Shown piece after piece: positions 7,344-18,468 of a stretch of DNA of 21,345 nucleotides; the first letter of the stretch is position 1; every line of letters begins with the position of its first letter. The stretch lies in the NCBI GenBank assembly GCA_036266155.1, contig DATANR010000203.1:1-21345 (forward strand), in the 5' to 3' direction. This DNA is from SIAJ01 sp036266155. GTDB lineage: Bacteria > Planctomycetota > Planctomycetia > Gemmatales > Gemmataceae. The position numbers were made by a program, and so were the translations under genes. Under the pieces are notes generated by a model. That model was not told the origin of the DNA, made no database searches, and worked only from the letters and a program-made list of their open reading frames with translations.

Positions 7344-8357
7344 TCAACCCGGCGGTGCGGGAGAGTACGTCTGTGAATTCAAGTTGAACGTCAGTGGCCG
7401 ATCCTGGCCGGCGGGCAAGAGCACAACGCCGATCTCAGGCCGCGATCGGCAAAACTCGGCGGTCGGCTCGACGCCGAGGACGAAGAAGGCCGTCGAGAGA
7501 GCATCCGCTTCCATCGCCGTCGGAGCGATCACGGACGTCTGCTGAATGCCTTCCGCGGGCCACCCGGTTCGAGGGTCGAGCAAGTGCCCAAGCGTTCGTC
7601 CATTGTACGCAAAATGCTGAAACGTGGCTGCGGAAGTGCCCAGTGCGACGCCGTCGAGATAGACGGTTCCGAGTCGCCGATCAGATTCCCAAGGATGCTT
7701 GATGGTCACCGGCCAGCCACGCGGCTGCCCCGGCGGCGTACCGATCGCCCGCACGCTGGACGCACCGCCATGCAGCAAGGCGGATGCAACGTGCCATTCT
7801 GTCGTTAGCAGTTCCGCGGTCCGATCAAGCGCATACCCTTTGCCGATCCCGCCGAGGTTGATCTCGAGGCCCTTGCGTAAATAGCGAACGGAGCGAAGTT
7901 CGCGGTCGAGCGCCAGGAACCGGGTTCCGGTGCGGCCCATCACGTCGGCCCGCTCGGCCAGCGTCGGCACGCGGCCCTCGCGCTTGAAAAAGCCCCACGT
8001 CTTGGTCAGGGCTCCGGTGGCAATGTCGAACGCGCCTTGTGTCTGTCGAGTGACGTGAGCGGCGAACTCGATCAGATCGAACAGGCCGCGTTCGACTTGA
8101 ATTCCTCCATCAAACGCCTTCGCGTTGAGCTGGCTCACCTCGGAATGGTCGCGGAAGACAGTGAGTTGATCTTCCAACTCGTCGATTCGATCCAGCGCGG
8201 CCTCCACAACGACTTGCGCATTTGGCAATCCGAACGGCAGCAATACCTCGAAGAGCGTCGCCATCGCGCGCCGCGAAGCGCGCAGAACGGCTACGTCGGC
8301 CACGCCGACGGATACGTCAGTCGCGAAATCAACGTCAAAGAGAACTCGTTGCCACAT
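7344..8357 (-). CDS. apbE: FAD:protein FMN transferase (ApbE family)
   Basis: The 337-residue product should transfer FMN from FAD to a Thr/Ser of a target protein, using Mg2+. Family motifs occur in order: RAMATLFEV near residue 30 (RxMGT-like), EINLGGIGKGYALD (about residue 165), LGTSAATFQH, HLLDPRTGWPA (HxxDPrTG), and AMEADALSTAFFVLG with the metal-binding Asp near the end. Length is typical. No lipobox or signal peptide is visible at the chosen start, unlike many periplasmic ApbE proteins. The frame is open for 59 more codons upstream, but that part runs through palindromic repeats and lacks family similarity, so the ATG at 8357 is used. It is the first gene of the minus-strand run with the DoxX-like protein and the Tat oxidoreductase. 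No obvious DGxTGATx flavinylation site is seen in those neighbours. Confidence 0.9.
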   Translation of the reverse strand: MWQRVLFDVDFATDVSVGVADVAVLRASRRAMATLFEVLLPFGLPNAQVVVEAALDRIDELEDQLTVFRDHSEVSQLNAKAFDGGIQVERGLFDLIEFAAHVTRQTQGAFDIATGALTKTWGFFKREGRVPTLAERADVMGRTGTRFLALDRELRSVRYLRKGLEINLGGIGKGYALDRTAELLTTEWHVASALLHGGASSVRAIGTPPGQPRGWPVTIKHPWESDRRLGTVYLDGVALGTSAATFQHFAYNGRTLGHLLDPRTGWPAEGIQQTSVIAPTAMEADALSTAFFVLGVEPTAEFCRSRPEIGVVLLPAGQDRPLTFNLNSQTYSPAPPG

Positions 8358-8398
8358 GTCCGGGAATTGTAGCCGATTGTCGTGATGGCAACGATTCG

Positions 8399-8562
8399 GC
8401 AACGAGTTGCGGACACTCGAATAATCCGTCCACACCGTCCGCAAGTGCTTGAAGGAATACGCCTTGCGCCAATGTGCCGCATCGGTTGCGGGCAACTCGT
8501 TGCTTCGTTGCCGACGTTGCCGGCAACGAGCCAACCCCCACCCCCACGTGGCAACGAGTTGC
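8399..8562. repeat. Three copies of a GCAACGAGTTGC palindrome in a divergent intergenic region
   Basis: Exact copies of GCAACGAGTTGC or its reverse complement lie at 8399-8410, 8492-8503 and 8551-8562. A partial copy (AACTCGTTGCC) lies inside the start of apbE at about 8344-8353, and GTTGCCGGCAAC at about 8516-8527. The 235-bp region separates two divergent genes, so it must hold both promoters, although I cannot place -35/-10 boxes with confidence. The copies could be binding sites for a dimeric regulator or a palindromic intergenic repeat. Confidence 0.6.
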
Positions 8563-8593
8563 GGCCCAGCCGCGCGCCACGTACGTTTTCACC

Positions 8594-9352
8594 ATGATTG
8601 CCTTCACGCGTGACGTCAGTTCATCCATCGTGAACTGCGAGTTGACCCACTTGGGTCGCACCCCGATTGACCTAAAGCGGGCCCGTCGGCAGCATCACGC
8701 ATACGAGGTGGCCCTGGCAAGTCTTGGTTGCGAAGTCCGCCGCCTACCCGATGCGGACGACCTGCCGGACGCCGTCTTCGTGCAGGACGCGGCCCTCGTC
8801 TTCGATGAAGTGGCCGTCATCGCAAGACCGGGCGCCGCAGCGCGGCGGCCGGAGACCGCGTCCGTCGCCGCAGCGCTCGCACCGTATGGGCCGCTTCGCT
8901 TCATCGAAGCGCCCGCCACACTCGACGGCGGCGACGTCGTCTGCATAGGCAAGCGCATCTTTGTCGGCCAAACCGCGCGCACCAACGCCGACGGAGCCCG
9001 GCAACTTGCCGACATCCTCACACCGTTCGGCTACACGGTCCTCCCGGTGGCGCCGACCGGCTGTCTGCACCTGCAAACCGCCATCACGCCCGTAGCCGAC
9101 GGCGTCGTCCTCGTGAACCGCGCCTGGGTCGATCCTGCGGTGTTCGGCGGCGTCGAGATCATCAATGTCGACCCGTCCGAGCCGTTGGCCGCGAATGCGT
9201 TGCGCGTCGGCGACGCGCTTATCTTTTCCGATTGCTTTCCAAAGACGCGGGCACGCTTGGAAGCGCGCGGATTGCAAATTGTGTCCGTGGATACCACCGA
9301 GTTGGCGAAGGCGGAGGCCGGCGTGACGTGCTGTTGCCTGCTGGTTCCTTAG
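8594..9352 (+). CDS. Dimethylargininase-like (DDAH / amidinotransferase family) hydrolase
   Basis: The 252-residue protein matches the length and layout of N-omega,N-omega-dimethylarginine dimethylaminohydrolases, which turn methylated arginine into citrulline and an amine. Visible parts are DDLPDAVFVQD (about 55-65), the LDGGDV loop (110-115) with the substrate-binding Asp region, GCLHLQTAITPV with the catalytic His at 159, and the C-terminal GVTCCCLLVP with the nucleophilic Cys, probably Cys246. In characterised DDAHs the first motif is FVED; here the Glu is Gln64, which could change substrate preference. The ATG at 8594 matches the family N-terminus (MIAFTRDVSSS). It is soluble and cytoplasmic by appearance. 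It is followed 37 bp later by the MoxR ATPase gene, possibly on the same transcript. The substrate may be another guanidine compound. Confidence 0.88.
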   Translation: MIAFTRDVSSSIVNCELTHLGRTPIDLKRARRQHHAYEVALASLGCEVRRLPDADDLPDAVFVQDAALVFDEVAVIARPGAAARRPETASVAAALAPYGPLRFIEAPATLDGGDVVCIGKRIFVGQTARTNADGARQLADILTPFGYTVLPVAPTGCLHLQTAITPVADGVVLVNRAWVDPAVFGGVEIINVDPSEPLAANALRVGDALIFSDCFPKTRARLEARGLQIVSVDTTELAKAEAGVTCCCLLVP

Positions 9353-9389
9353 AATGGTCCGAGCCCGAATTCCCGAACGGAACCAGTCC

Positions 9390-10415
<1,026 letters not shown>

Positions 10416-10452
10416 CGACGACCGGCATGGCCTTTGCTTTGCTGTGCGAGTC

Positions 10453-11526
10453 ATGTCGCACTCTGCCACGTCTCCTCGGAAACTGCCGCCGGTCGTTCGC
10501 GGGACGATCAAACTCCACTATGTTTCCGACGCGAAACCCGGCATTACGCGGCGGAAGGCCGGCAAAGGGTTTCGCTACGTTGACGCCGACGGCAAGGGGG
10601 TTCGCGATCGGCAAACGCTTGCTCGCATCCAGAGCCTCGTCATCCCGCCGGCCTGGTCGGACGTGTGGATTTGCCCGCGCGCCGACGGGCACATTCAGGC
10701 CGTCGGCCGTGACGAGCGGGCGAGAAAGCAGTACGTCTATCACGCCGATTACCGAACCGCGCGCGACGAGATGAAGTTCGAACGGATCGTGGCATTCGGC
10801 AAAGTGCTGCCGCGCATTCGCCGGGCCGTTGCGCGCGATCTCGCCAGGCCAGGCCTGGCACGCCGCAAGGTGCTCGCGGCCGTCGTCAAGCTGCTCGAAA
10901 CCAGTCTCATCCGCGTCGGCAACGACGAATACGCGAAGGCCAACGGCTCCTTTGGCCTGACGACGTTGCGTGACCGACATGTGAAGATCACGGGCGGCCT
11001 CATCCACTTCGATTTTCGCGGCAAGAGCGGTGTGGCGCACGAGATCGACATCAGCGATCGCCGGCTCGCGCGCATCGTGAAAGCGTGTCAGGACCTGCCG
11101 GGCCAGGAACTGTTTCAGTACGTGAACGACGACGGCGAGGTCTGCGATGTCGGATCCGCCGACGTCAATCAGTACATCCGCGACGTGGCCGGCGACGACT
11201 TCACCGCCAAGGACTTTCGCACGTGGGCCGGAACGGTGCTGGCGGCATTGGCCCTCAAGGAATTTGAGGCATTCGATTCGGAGACACAAGCCAAGCGCAA
11301 CGTGATGGCGGCGATCAAGTCGGTCGCCCAGCGGCTTGGCAATACGCCGGCCGTCTGCCGGACGAGTTACATTCATCCGCGCATCATTGACGCCTATTTG
11401 CAAGGAACCATGCTCGACGCGATGCGGCGCCGGGCGGCCAACGCGATGAAGCACGTGCGCAATCTGAGCCCCGAAGAAGCCGCGGTGCTGGCCCTGTTGC
11501 AACGCCGCCTCGTCAAGCACGACTGA
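10453..11526 (+). CDS. DNA topoisomerase IB (poxvirus/bacterial type)
   Basis: The 357-residue enzyme relaxes supercoils by making a 3'-phosphotyrosine nick. The five active-site residues can be placed: Arg154 (SLIRVGNDEY), Lys191 (FDFRGKSGV), Arg256 (KDFRTWAG), Asn297 (RLGNTPAVC) and Tyr306 (CRTSYIHPR). Their spacing (37, 65, 41 and 9 residues) agrees with what I recall of the Deinococcus radiodurans enzyme, which also has Asn in place of the poxvirus His. The N-terminal small domain (residues about 20-95) and the catalytic domain are complete. ATG 10453 is preferred to the GTG at 10444. The gene follows the MoxR ATPase by 37 bp and ends 3 bp before the convergent desaturase gene, with no terminator between them. 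Such enzymes are scattered among bacteria and often acquired by transfer. Confidence 0.93.
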   Translation: MSHSATSPRKLPPVVRGTIKLHYVSDAKPGITRRKAGKGFRYVDADGKGVRDRQTLARIQSLVIPPAWSDVWICPRADGHIQAVGRDERARKQYVYHADYRTARDEMKFERIVAFGKVLPRIRRAVARDLARPGLARRKVLAAVVKLLETSLIRVGNDEYAKANGSFGLTTLRDRHVKITGGLIHFDFRGKSGVAHEIDISDRRLARIVKACQDLPGQELFQYVNDDGEVCDVGSADVNQYIRDVAGDDFTAKDFRTWAGTVLAALALKEFEAFDSETQAKRNVMAAIKSVAQRLGNTPAVCRTSYIHPRIIDAYLQGTMLDAMRRRAANAMKHVRNLSPEEAAVLALLQRRLVKHD

Positions 11527-11529
11527 TTC

Positions 11530-12897
11530 TTACAACAGCGCTGTCGACGCCCGCTCTTCGTTGCGAATCGCATCCCGCTCAATCACTTCACAATCGTCGA
11601 GCACCGTGCTGTCAATGAACGTGCTGTCGGCTGAGCGCGCCGGCTCGGCGCCAAGCACATCCACCACGCTGCGGCGATCGGTTCCCTGCGGCGACCGAAT
11701 CACGCCAGCCACTTCAATCGCGGCTTCGCGATAATCCGAATAGGCGAGCATCGCTTGATGAAGTCGACGCAGGCGATAATGCGGGATCGACGCGAACAGA
11801 TGATGCGGCAGGTGATAGTCCTGGCCCACGGGCAACAGGAAGAAGTTCACGGTCCACGGCCGCAGAAACACTCGCGTGTTCGTGAGCCGGCCGCGGTCGC
11901 CATTGCCATGTTGCAGCAGTTGTCGCAGCAGGACGTAGAGCGGAAAGACCGTGACGAGCGGCAAGAACCAGAGCACGAGCCAGTACCACATCGCGGGCCG
12001 GCCGGTCAGGACGCTCAGCCACGCGAGCCCATGAAACAGCAGGAAGTAGCAGGTAAATCGCTGCAGCGTGGCGACGCGCAAGCTGATGTCCGGCTTCACG
12101 CGGCTGCGGTGGTAACACGAACTTGGCAGCAGAGCGAACACGAACATCGACAGCACCCAGAAGGCCGGGGGTAAGAACGCGAGCAACGACCAATCTCCTC
12201 GGTAGAGCAGCCAAAGATTCAGTCCGAGTTGGCCGAACACGCAGACGGCCCCGAGCCGCTTCGGCCACGTCGGGGCCGGCGACGCCGTGCGATAGACATC
12301 GCGATCGCTTGCGAACGAGTTGTCGCGGGCCCGACGACGCAGAAACGCGAACAGACGTGCGGGGCTGACAAGTCGAAGTAGAAACAGAACCAGTTGCCGC
12401 GGCCGCAATGGTCCGGAGGGCCAGGTGTCGGTGGCCCGCATCTGCAACACGTTTGGATCGCGGTCGGGATCGTTGACGAATTGATGATGCGCGAGATGCT
12501 GCAGCCGATACATGTACGTCGTCGTGAAGATCGGATACATGCAGAGCCAATCGGACGCCTGCTCGTTGAGCCAGCGATTGCGAAAAAGCGTGCGATGCGA
12601 ACCTTCGTGGCCCAGCACGCCGAGATGATGTTGCCCGGCCCCGACCAGAAGGCCGGACAGGATCACAATTACAATCGCCCCGGCCCAACCGACCTCAGAA
12701 ACACGGACCCATTCAAGCCCGGCCACGCCGCCCGCGAACACGATCAGCAGGATTAGCCATGACCGAGCGATATAGAACCAGTTCGTGCGATTGTCGGTCT
12801 GGCGGATGTCCTGAAGCAATTGCCGAAAGGCCGGGTCGCGCAAGAACGGCAGCGGTTCGTCATTGGTCGTCGACGGATTGGCAGTGCGTCCGTGCAC
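11530..12897 (-). CDS. Membrane fatty acid desaturase / hydroxylase-like
   Basis: This 455-residue integral membrane di-iron protein carries the three histidine clusters of fatty acid desaturases: GHEGSH (residues 97-101 for HEGSH), HLAHH (134-138) and YHLPHH near residue 361. Hydrophobic segments lie before the first box (about 42-62 and 70-90) and between boxes two and three (about 230-330). It should introduce a double bond or hydroxyl into an acyl chain or sphingoid/carotenoid substrate; the substrate cannot be told. The start is placed at a GTG one base after the stop of the upstream gene, with AAAGGG before it, so it is probably read by coupled translation. The C-terminal 60 residues after the last box are hydrophilic and acidic. 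A start at a later codon is possible. Confidence 0.85.
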   Translation of the reverse strand: MHGRTANPSTTNDEPLPFLRDPAFRQLLQDIRQTDNRTNWFYIARSWLILLIVFAGGVAGLEWVRVSEVGWAGAIVIVILSGLLVGAGQHHLGVLGHEGSHRTLFRNRWLNEQASDWLCMYPIFTTTYMYRLQHLAHHQFVNDPDRDPNVLQMRATDTWPSGPLRPRQLVLFLLRLVSPARLFAFLRRRARDNSFASDRDVYRTASPAPTWPKRLGAVCVFGQLGLNLWLLYRGDWSLLAFLPPAFWVLSMFVFALLPSSCYHRSRVKPDISLRVATLQRFTCYFLLFHGLAWLSVLTGRPAMWYWLVLWFLPLVTVFPLYVLLRQLLQHGNGDRGRLTNTRVFLRPWTVNFFLLPVGQDYHLPHHLFASIPHYRLRRLHQAMLAYSDYREAAIEVAGVIRSPQGTDRRSVVDVLGAEPARSADSTFIDSTVLDDCEVIERDAIRNEERASTALL

Positions 12898-12898
12898 G

Positions 12899-13483
12899 TC
12901 ATCCCTTTGCGTGTCGCACCAGTTCGCGGTATTCTGCCCGGACCGACTTGTGGAGGAAACGCACAAACGATTTGTCGAGCGCGTGAATCGCGATCAACTC
13001 GACCACATCGGCAAAATCCTTGTGCGTCCGCCGCAAGTTGCCAAGGCCGCACGCGAGCTTCGACTGAATCAACGCGGCCAATGACAGGACAGGCAGCCCC
13101 TCGATTTGGGACACATGCCGGCCGTCCGCGGGGTCGGGGAAAACTGCGGACTGTCCGGGCCCTTCCGCCGCGCCCGCCATGACGAACTGAACCGCGACGC
13201 CGGATGCGGTTCGGAACTCTTTGTCGGAGTCATTCCAGGCGATCCCGTCGGATTCGAGCAATTCACGAACAGCTGGTCCGTCGTCCGGGCGAATCAGCAC
13301 GTCGACATCAATGGTATTACGACGATAACCATGCAGACAAACGGCTACACCACCCACGACAGCATGGGCGATGCCCCGTTCGGCGAGCAACACATGGACC
13401 TGCGCGGCAGTCTCCCAAAGAGTCTGGTTTTCGAGCATCTGAAAGGTTCGCTGCGCGGTAGTCGCGGTCATGATGCGTTCCAT
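12899..13483 (-). CDS. Nucleotidyltransferase-fold protein
   Basis: This 194-residue protein of the nucleotidyltransferase superfamily has the signature VVGGVAVCLHGYRRNTIDVDV at about 42-62: Gly44-Gly45 and the metal-binding pair Asp59/Asp61. A third acidic residue is not certain. It resembles stand-alone NTase proteins and AbiEii/MNT-like antitoxin-side proteins. No HEPN or AbiEi-like partner gene is next to it, so a toxin-antitoxin role is not supported here. It lies 10 bp after valS on the same strand, and its stop is one base from the desaturase start; it therefore looks like part of the cimA-valS transcript. ATG at 13483 or an in-frame ATG at 13471 could be the start; neither has a strong ribosome site. 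Confidence 0.82.
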   Translation of the reverse strand: MERIMTATTAQRTFQMLENQTLWETAAQVHVLLAERGIAHAVVGGVAVCLHGYRRNTIDVDVLIRPDDGPAVRELLESDGIAWNDSDKEFRTASGVAVQFVMAGAAEGPGQSAVFPDPADGRHVSQIEGLPVLSLAALIQSKLACGLGNLRRTHKDFADVVELIAIHALDKSFVRFLHKSVRAEYRELVRHAKG

Positions 13484-13493
13484 TCTACCACGA

Positions 13494-16502
<3,009 letters not shown>

Positions 16503-16518
16503 GACGGAAATCCAAATC

Positions 16519-16604
16519 ATTAACCGCAGAGACACAGAGGCACAGAGAAGACAACAGATCAGTTCTTATTGTCTTCTCTGTGCCTCTGTGTCTCTGCGGT
16601 TAAT
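16519..16604. repeat. 36-bp perfect inverted repeat that includes the cimA stop codon
   Basis: The arm 16519-16554 (starting ATTAACCGCAGAGACACAGA) is the exact reverse complement of 16569-16604, with a 14-nt loop. The right arm contains the TAA stop of citramalate synthase (16600-16602) and a few bases of its last codon region. The left arm lies 17 bp before the valS start. The hairpin would separate cimA and valS mRNA; with no T-tract it looks like a repeat used as an RNA stabiliser or processing site. The ACCGCAGAGACACAGAGG core is one I recall from intergenic repeats in other environmental genomes. Confidence 0.92.
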
Positions 16605-18156
16605 TCTGGTCTTTGAACAGCTTGTACTCGATCGCATCTGCCAGCGCCAACCATGATGCTTCGATGATGTTCTCGCTCACACCGACCGTGCCCCAGACGT
16701 CCGTCTTGTCACGGCACTCGATGACGACGCGGACACGGGCGGCAGTGCCTTCGCGGGCGTTGACGACGCGGACCTTGTAGTCGACCAGATGCATGTCGTT
16801 GAGCGTTGGGAACACGGGCAAAAGCGCCTTGCTGATGGCTCCGTCCAACGCATTGACCGGGCCATCGCCGTCGGCGGCCGTGTGATAGACCGTGTCGCCG
16901 ACTTTCACTTTGACTGTGGCTTCGGTGATTGGCCGGTCGGCTCGATCGACTTCGATGTTCACGCGGTAGTGAATCTTCTCAAACCACGGCTTGTACTGGC
17001 CCATGGCCTTCTTCACCAGCAAGTCGAACGACGCCTCGGCTGCTTCGAATTCGTAGCCGACGTTTTCCAGGTCTTGCACCTGCATCAGGATTTTTTGCAT
17101 CAGTGCTTTGTCGTGCTGAATGCTGTACTTGGCCGTCTTCGTCAGGATGGTCGATTGGCCGGACAGTTCGCTCACAAGAATGCGGCGTTCGTTGCCGACG
17201 ACCGCGGGGTCGATGTGCTCGTAGCTCACGGGGTTCTTGGCCACCGCGTGCGTGTGCATGCCACCCTTGTGCGCGAACGCGCTCGCTCCCACGAATGGCT
17301 GGCCGTTGCGGAAGTTCATGTTGGCGATTTCGTAGACGTAGCGCGACGCCTCGGTGAGATGCACGAGGCTGTCAGGCCGAAGCAACTGATACCCGTACTT
17401 GATCGACAGGTTCGCGATCACGCTGACCAGGTCGACGTTGCCGCAGCGTTCGCCGATGCCGTTCATCGTGCCCTGGACCTGCGTTGCGCCTTCACGAACG
17501 GCCGCTAATGTGTTCGCAACCGCCAATTCGCAATCATTGTGCGTGTGGATGCCGATGTCGCAACGCACGGCCTGGCGAATTGCCCGCACGCGCTCGGCGA
17601 CTTGCTCGGGCATGGTGCCGCCGTTGGTGTCGCAGAGGATCACGCAACTCGCGCCGGCCTTCTCAGCCGCTCGCAATGTGCGAATTGCATACTCGGGGTT
17701 CGCCTTGAACCCATCGAAGAAATGCTCGGCATCGTAGAAGACCTGCCGGCCTGCCGCCTTGCAGACGGCCACCGAGTCGGCGATCATTCGCAGGTTTTCT
17801 TCAAGGTCGGTGCCCAGGATATCGCGGACGTGCATGTCCCACGTCTTACCGACGATCGTCACGACCGGGGTATCGGCATCGAGCAGGGCCCTGATGCACG
17901 TGTCCGTCGCGGCATCGGCGTTCTTCCGCCGCGTCATGCCGAAGGCAACGACCTTGGCGTGCTTGAGGGCCTTTCCCTTCATCGCCTGGAAGTACTCGAA
18001 ATCCTTTGGATTTGAGAGCGGGTAACCGCCTTCGATGAAGTCGATGCCCAGATCGTCGAGCTTGCTCGACAAGAGCAACTTGTCCTGCAAGGAGAAGTTG
18101 ATGCCTTCGCCCTGGCTGCCGTCGCGGAGGGTGGTGTCGTAGATTGCAATGCGCAT
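16600..18156 (-). CDS. cimA: Citramalate synthase
   Basis: The 518-residue enzyme condenses pyruvate with acetyl-CoA to (R)-citramalate, the first step of the threonine-independent route to 2-oxobutyrate and isoleucine. The HMGL-like TIM barrel starts with YDTTLRDGSQGEGINFS (6-22) with the catalytic Arg-Asp pair. Metal ligands lie in HTHND, and QGTMNGIGERCGN follows. After about residue 380 comes the LeuA-type regulatory dimer domain with KVKVGDTVYHTAADGDGPVNALD. The first-residue motif DTTLRDGSQ and the short barrel N-terminus fit citramalate synthase (cimA/DUF-type long form) better than isopropylmalate synthase, though the second cannot be excluded by eye. GAAGG precedes the ATG. It is preceded by a Val/Ile-rich leader ORF and terminator, and followed by valS. 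Confidence 0.93.
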   Translation of the reverse strand: MRIAIYDTTLRDGSQGEGINFSLQDKLLLSSKLDDLGIDFIEGGYPLSNPKDFEYFQAMKGKALKHAKVVAFGMTRRKNADAATDTCIRALLDADTPVVTIVGKTWDMHVRDILGTDLEENLRMIADSVAVCKAAGRQVFYDAEHFFDGFKANPEYAIRTLRAAEKAGASCVILCDTNGGTMPEQVAERVRAIRQAVRCDIGIHTHNDCELAVANTLAAVREGATQVQGTMNGIGERCGNVDLVSVIANLSIKYGYQLLRPDSLVHLTEASRYVYEIANMNFRNGQPFVGASAFAHKGGMHTHAVAKNPVSYEHIDPAVVGNERRILVSELSGQSTILTKTAKYSIQHDKALMQKILMQVQDLENVGYEFEAAEASFDLLVKKAMGQYKPWFEKIHYRVNIEVDRADRPITEATVKVKVGDTVYHTAADGDGPVNALDGAISKALLPVFPTLNDMHLVDYKVRVVNAREGTAARVRVVIECRDKTDVWGTVGVSENIIEASWLALADAIEYKLFKDQN

Positions 18157-18167
18157 GGCCTTCGGCC

Positions 18168-18226
18168 GGGTATGGGGTATGGGGTGTGGGGTTTAAGGTG
18201 TCGATCACACCCCATACCCCATACCC
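18168..18226. repeat. GGGTATGGGGTATGGGG hairpin upstream of cimA
   Basis: The arm 18168-18188 (GGGTATGGGGTATGGGGTGT plus G) is the exact reverse complement of 18206-18226, a 21-bp stem with a 17-nt loop. A further unit (CCATACCC) extends the right side to about 18233. It lies between the attenuator terminator and the cimA ribosome site. The same family is seen at 3825-3899. It appears inserted in the cimA leader. Confidence 0.9.
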
Positions 18227-18243
18227 CATACCCTTTTGAAAAC

Positions 18244-18272
18244 AAAAAACCCCGAAGCCGCCGGCTCCGGGG
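18244..18272 (-). terminator. Rho-independent terminator in the cimA leader (attenuator)
   Basis: On the minus strand CCCCGGAGCC (18272-18263) pairs with GGCTTCGGGG (18259-18250), including one G-U pair, around a 3-nt loop. TTTTTT (18249-18244) follows directly. This is the only textbook intrinsic terminator that I see in the window. It sits between the Val/Ile-rich leader ORF and cimA, so it should stop transcripts before cimA. Confidence 0.88.
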
Positions 18273-18305
18273 TGGGTCGTCTCGTTCGAGGTCCCGCCCG
18301 CGGAG
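18265..18305 (-). promoter_or_regulatory. Predicted antiterminator hairpin of the cimA attenuator
   Basis: CTCCGCGGGCGGG (minus strand, 18305-18293) begins right after the leader stop codon. It can pair with CCCACCCCGGAG (18276-18265) as three blocks: CTCCG/CGGAG, GGG/CCC and GGG/CCC, with one bulge and one mismatch. The second strand contains the left arm of the terminator, so the two hairpins exclude each other. The small CTCGAACGAG hairpin lies in the loop. Pairing was found by eye, without energy calculation. Confidence 0.65.
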
Positions 18306-18383
18306 CTAGTTCCCAATAATGACGACGACGCCGGCCACCGGCACGGCACGAATCGTCACGGGAATGGCAACGCGAACGGTCAT
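18306..18383 (-). CDS. Val/Ile-rich leader peptide of cimA
   Basis: This is a 25-codon ORF from ATG (18383-18381) to TAG (18308-18306). Eight residues are Val and four are Ile, with the run GVVVIIGN at the end, encoded as GTC GTC GTC ATT ATT. No other function is suggested. Its position, composition and the following exclusive hairpins match the leader peptides of ilv and leu attenuators, in which ribosome stalling at scarce Val-tRNA or Ile-tRNA lets the antiterminator form. The product of the controlled gene leads to isoleucine. No Shine-Dalgarno site is visible, and the predicted promoter places the start very close to the transcript 5' end, so the ORF may be read from a nearly leaderless mRNA. 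Confidence 0.75.
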   Translation of the reverse strand: MTVRVAIPVTIRAVPVAGVVVIIGN

Positions 18384-18393
18384 GATGAAAGGA

Positions 18394-18422
18394 ATCCTAA
18401 GGGATATCGGGAGGGGCGTCAA
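18394..18422 (-). promoter_or_regulatory. Putative promoter of the cimA leader
   Basis: On the minus strand TTGACG (18422-18417) and TAGGAT (18399-18394) are separated by 17 bp, a sigma70-type arrangement with 5/6 and 4/6 matches. Transcription would start about 4 bases before the leader ATG. It is a consensus match only; planctomycete promoters are poorly known. Confidence 0.4.
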
Positions 18423-18438
18423 ACGGAATTCGGCTGCA

Positions 18439-18468
18439 TTGTCACCAGTAGACTAAGGCTGGTATTTT
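18439..18468 (+). promoter_or_regulatory. Putative promoter of the WXG100-like operon
   Basis: TTGTCA (18439-18444) and TATTTT (18463-18468) lie 18 bp apart, about 70 bp before the first gene of the plus-strand operon. It is divergent from the cimA leader promoter. This is a consensus match only. Confidence 0.35.

Noticed and set aside
8358..8534. 59-codon upstream extension of ApbE
   Set aside because: The added part passes through the GCAACGAGTTGC palindromes and has no family similarity.
12899..13483. MNT/HEPN or AbiE toxin-antitoxin module
   Set aside because: Only the nucleotidyltransferase-fold gene is present; the neighbours are valS and a desaturase, with no toxin-like or HEPN partner.
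18306..18383. T-box riboswitch as the control of cimA
   Set aside because: No room for the long specifier and antiterminator stems and no T-box core sequence was seen; the short Val/Ile-rich ORF explains the layout better.
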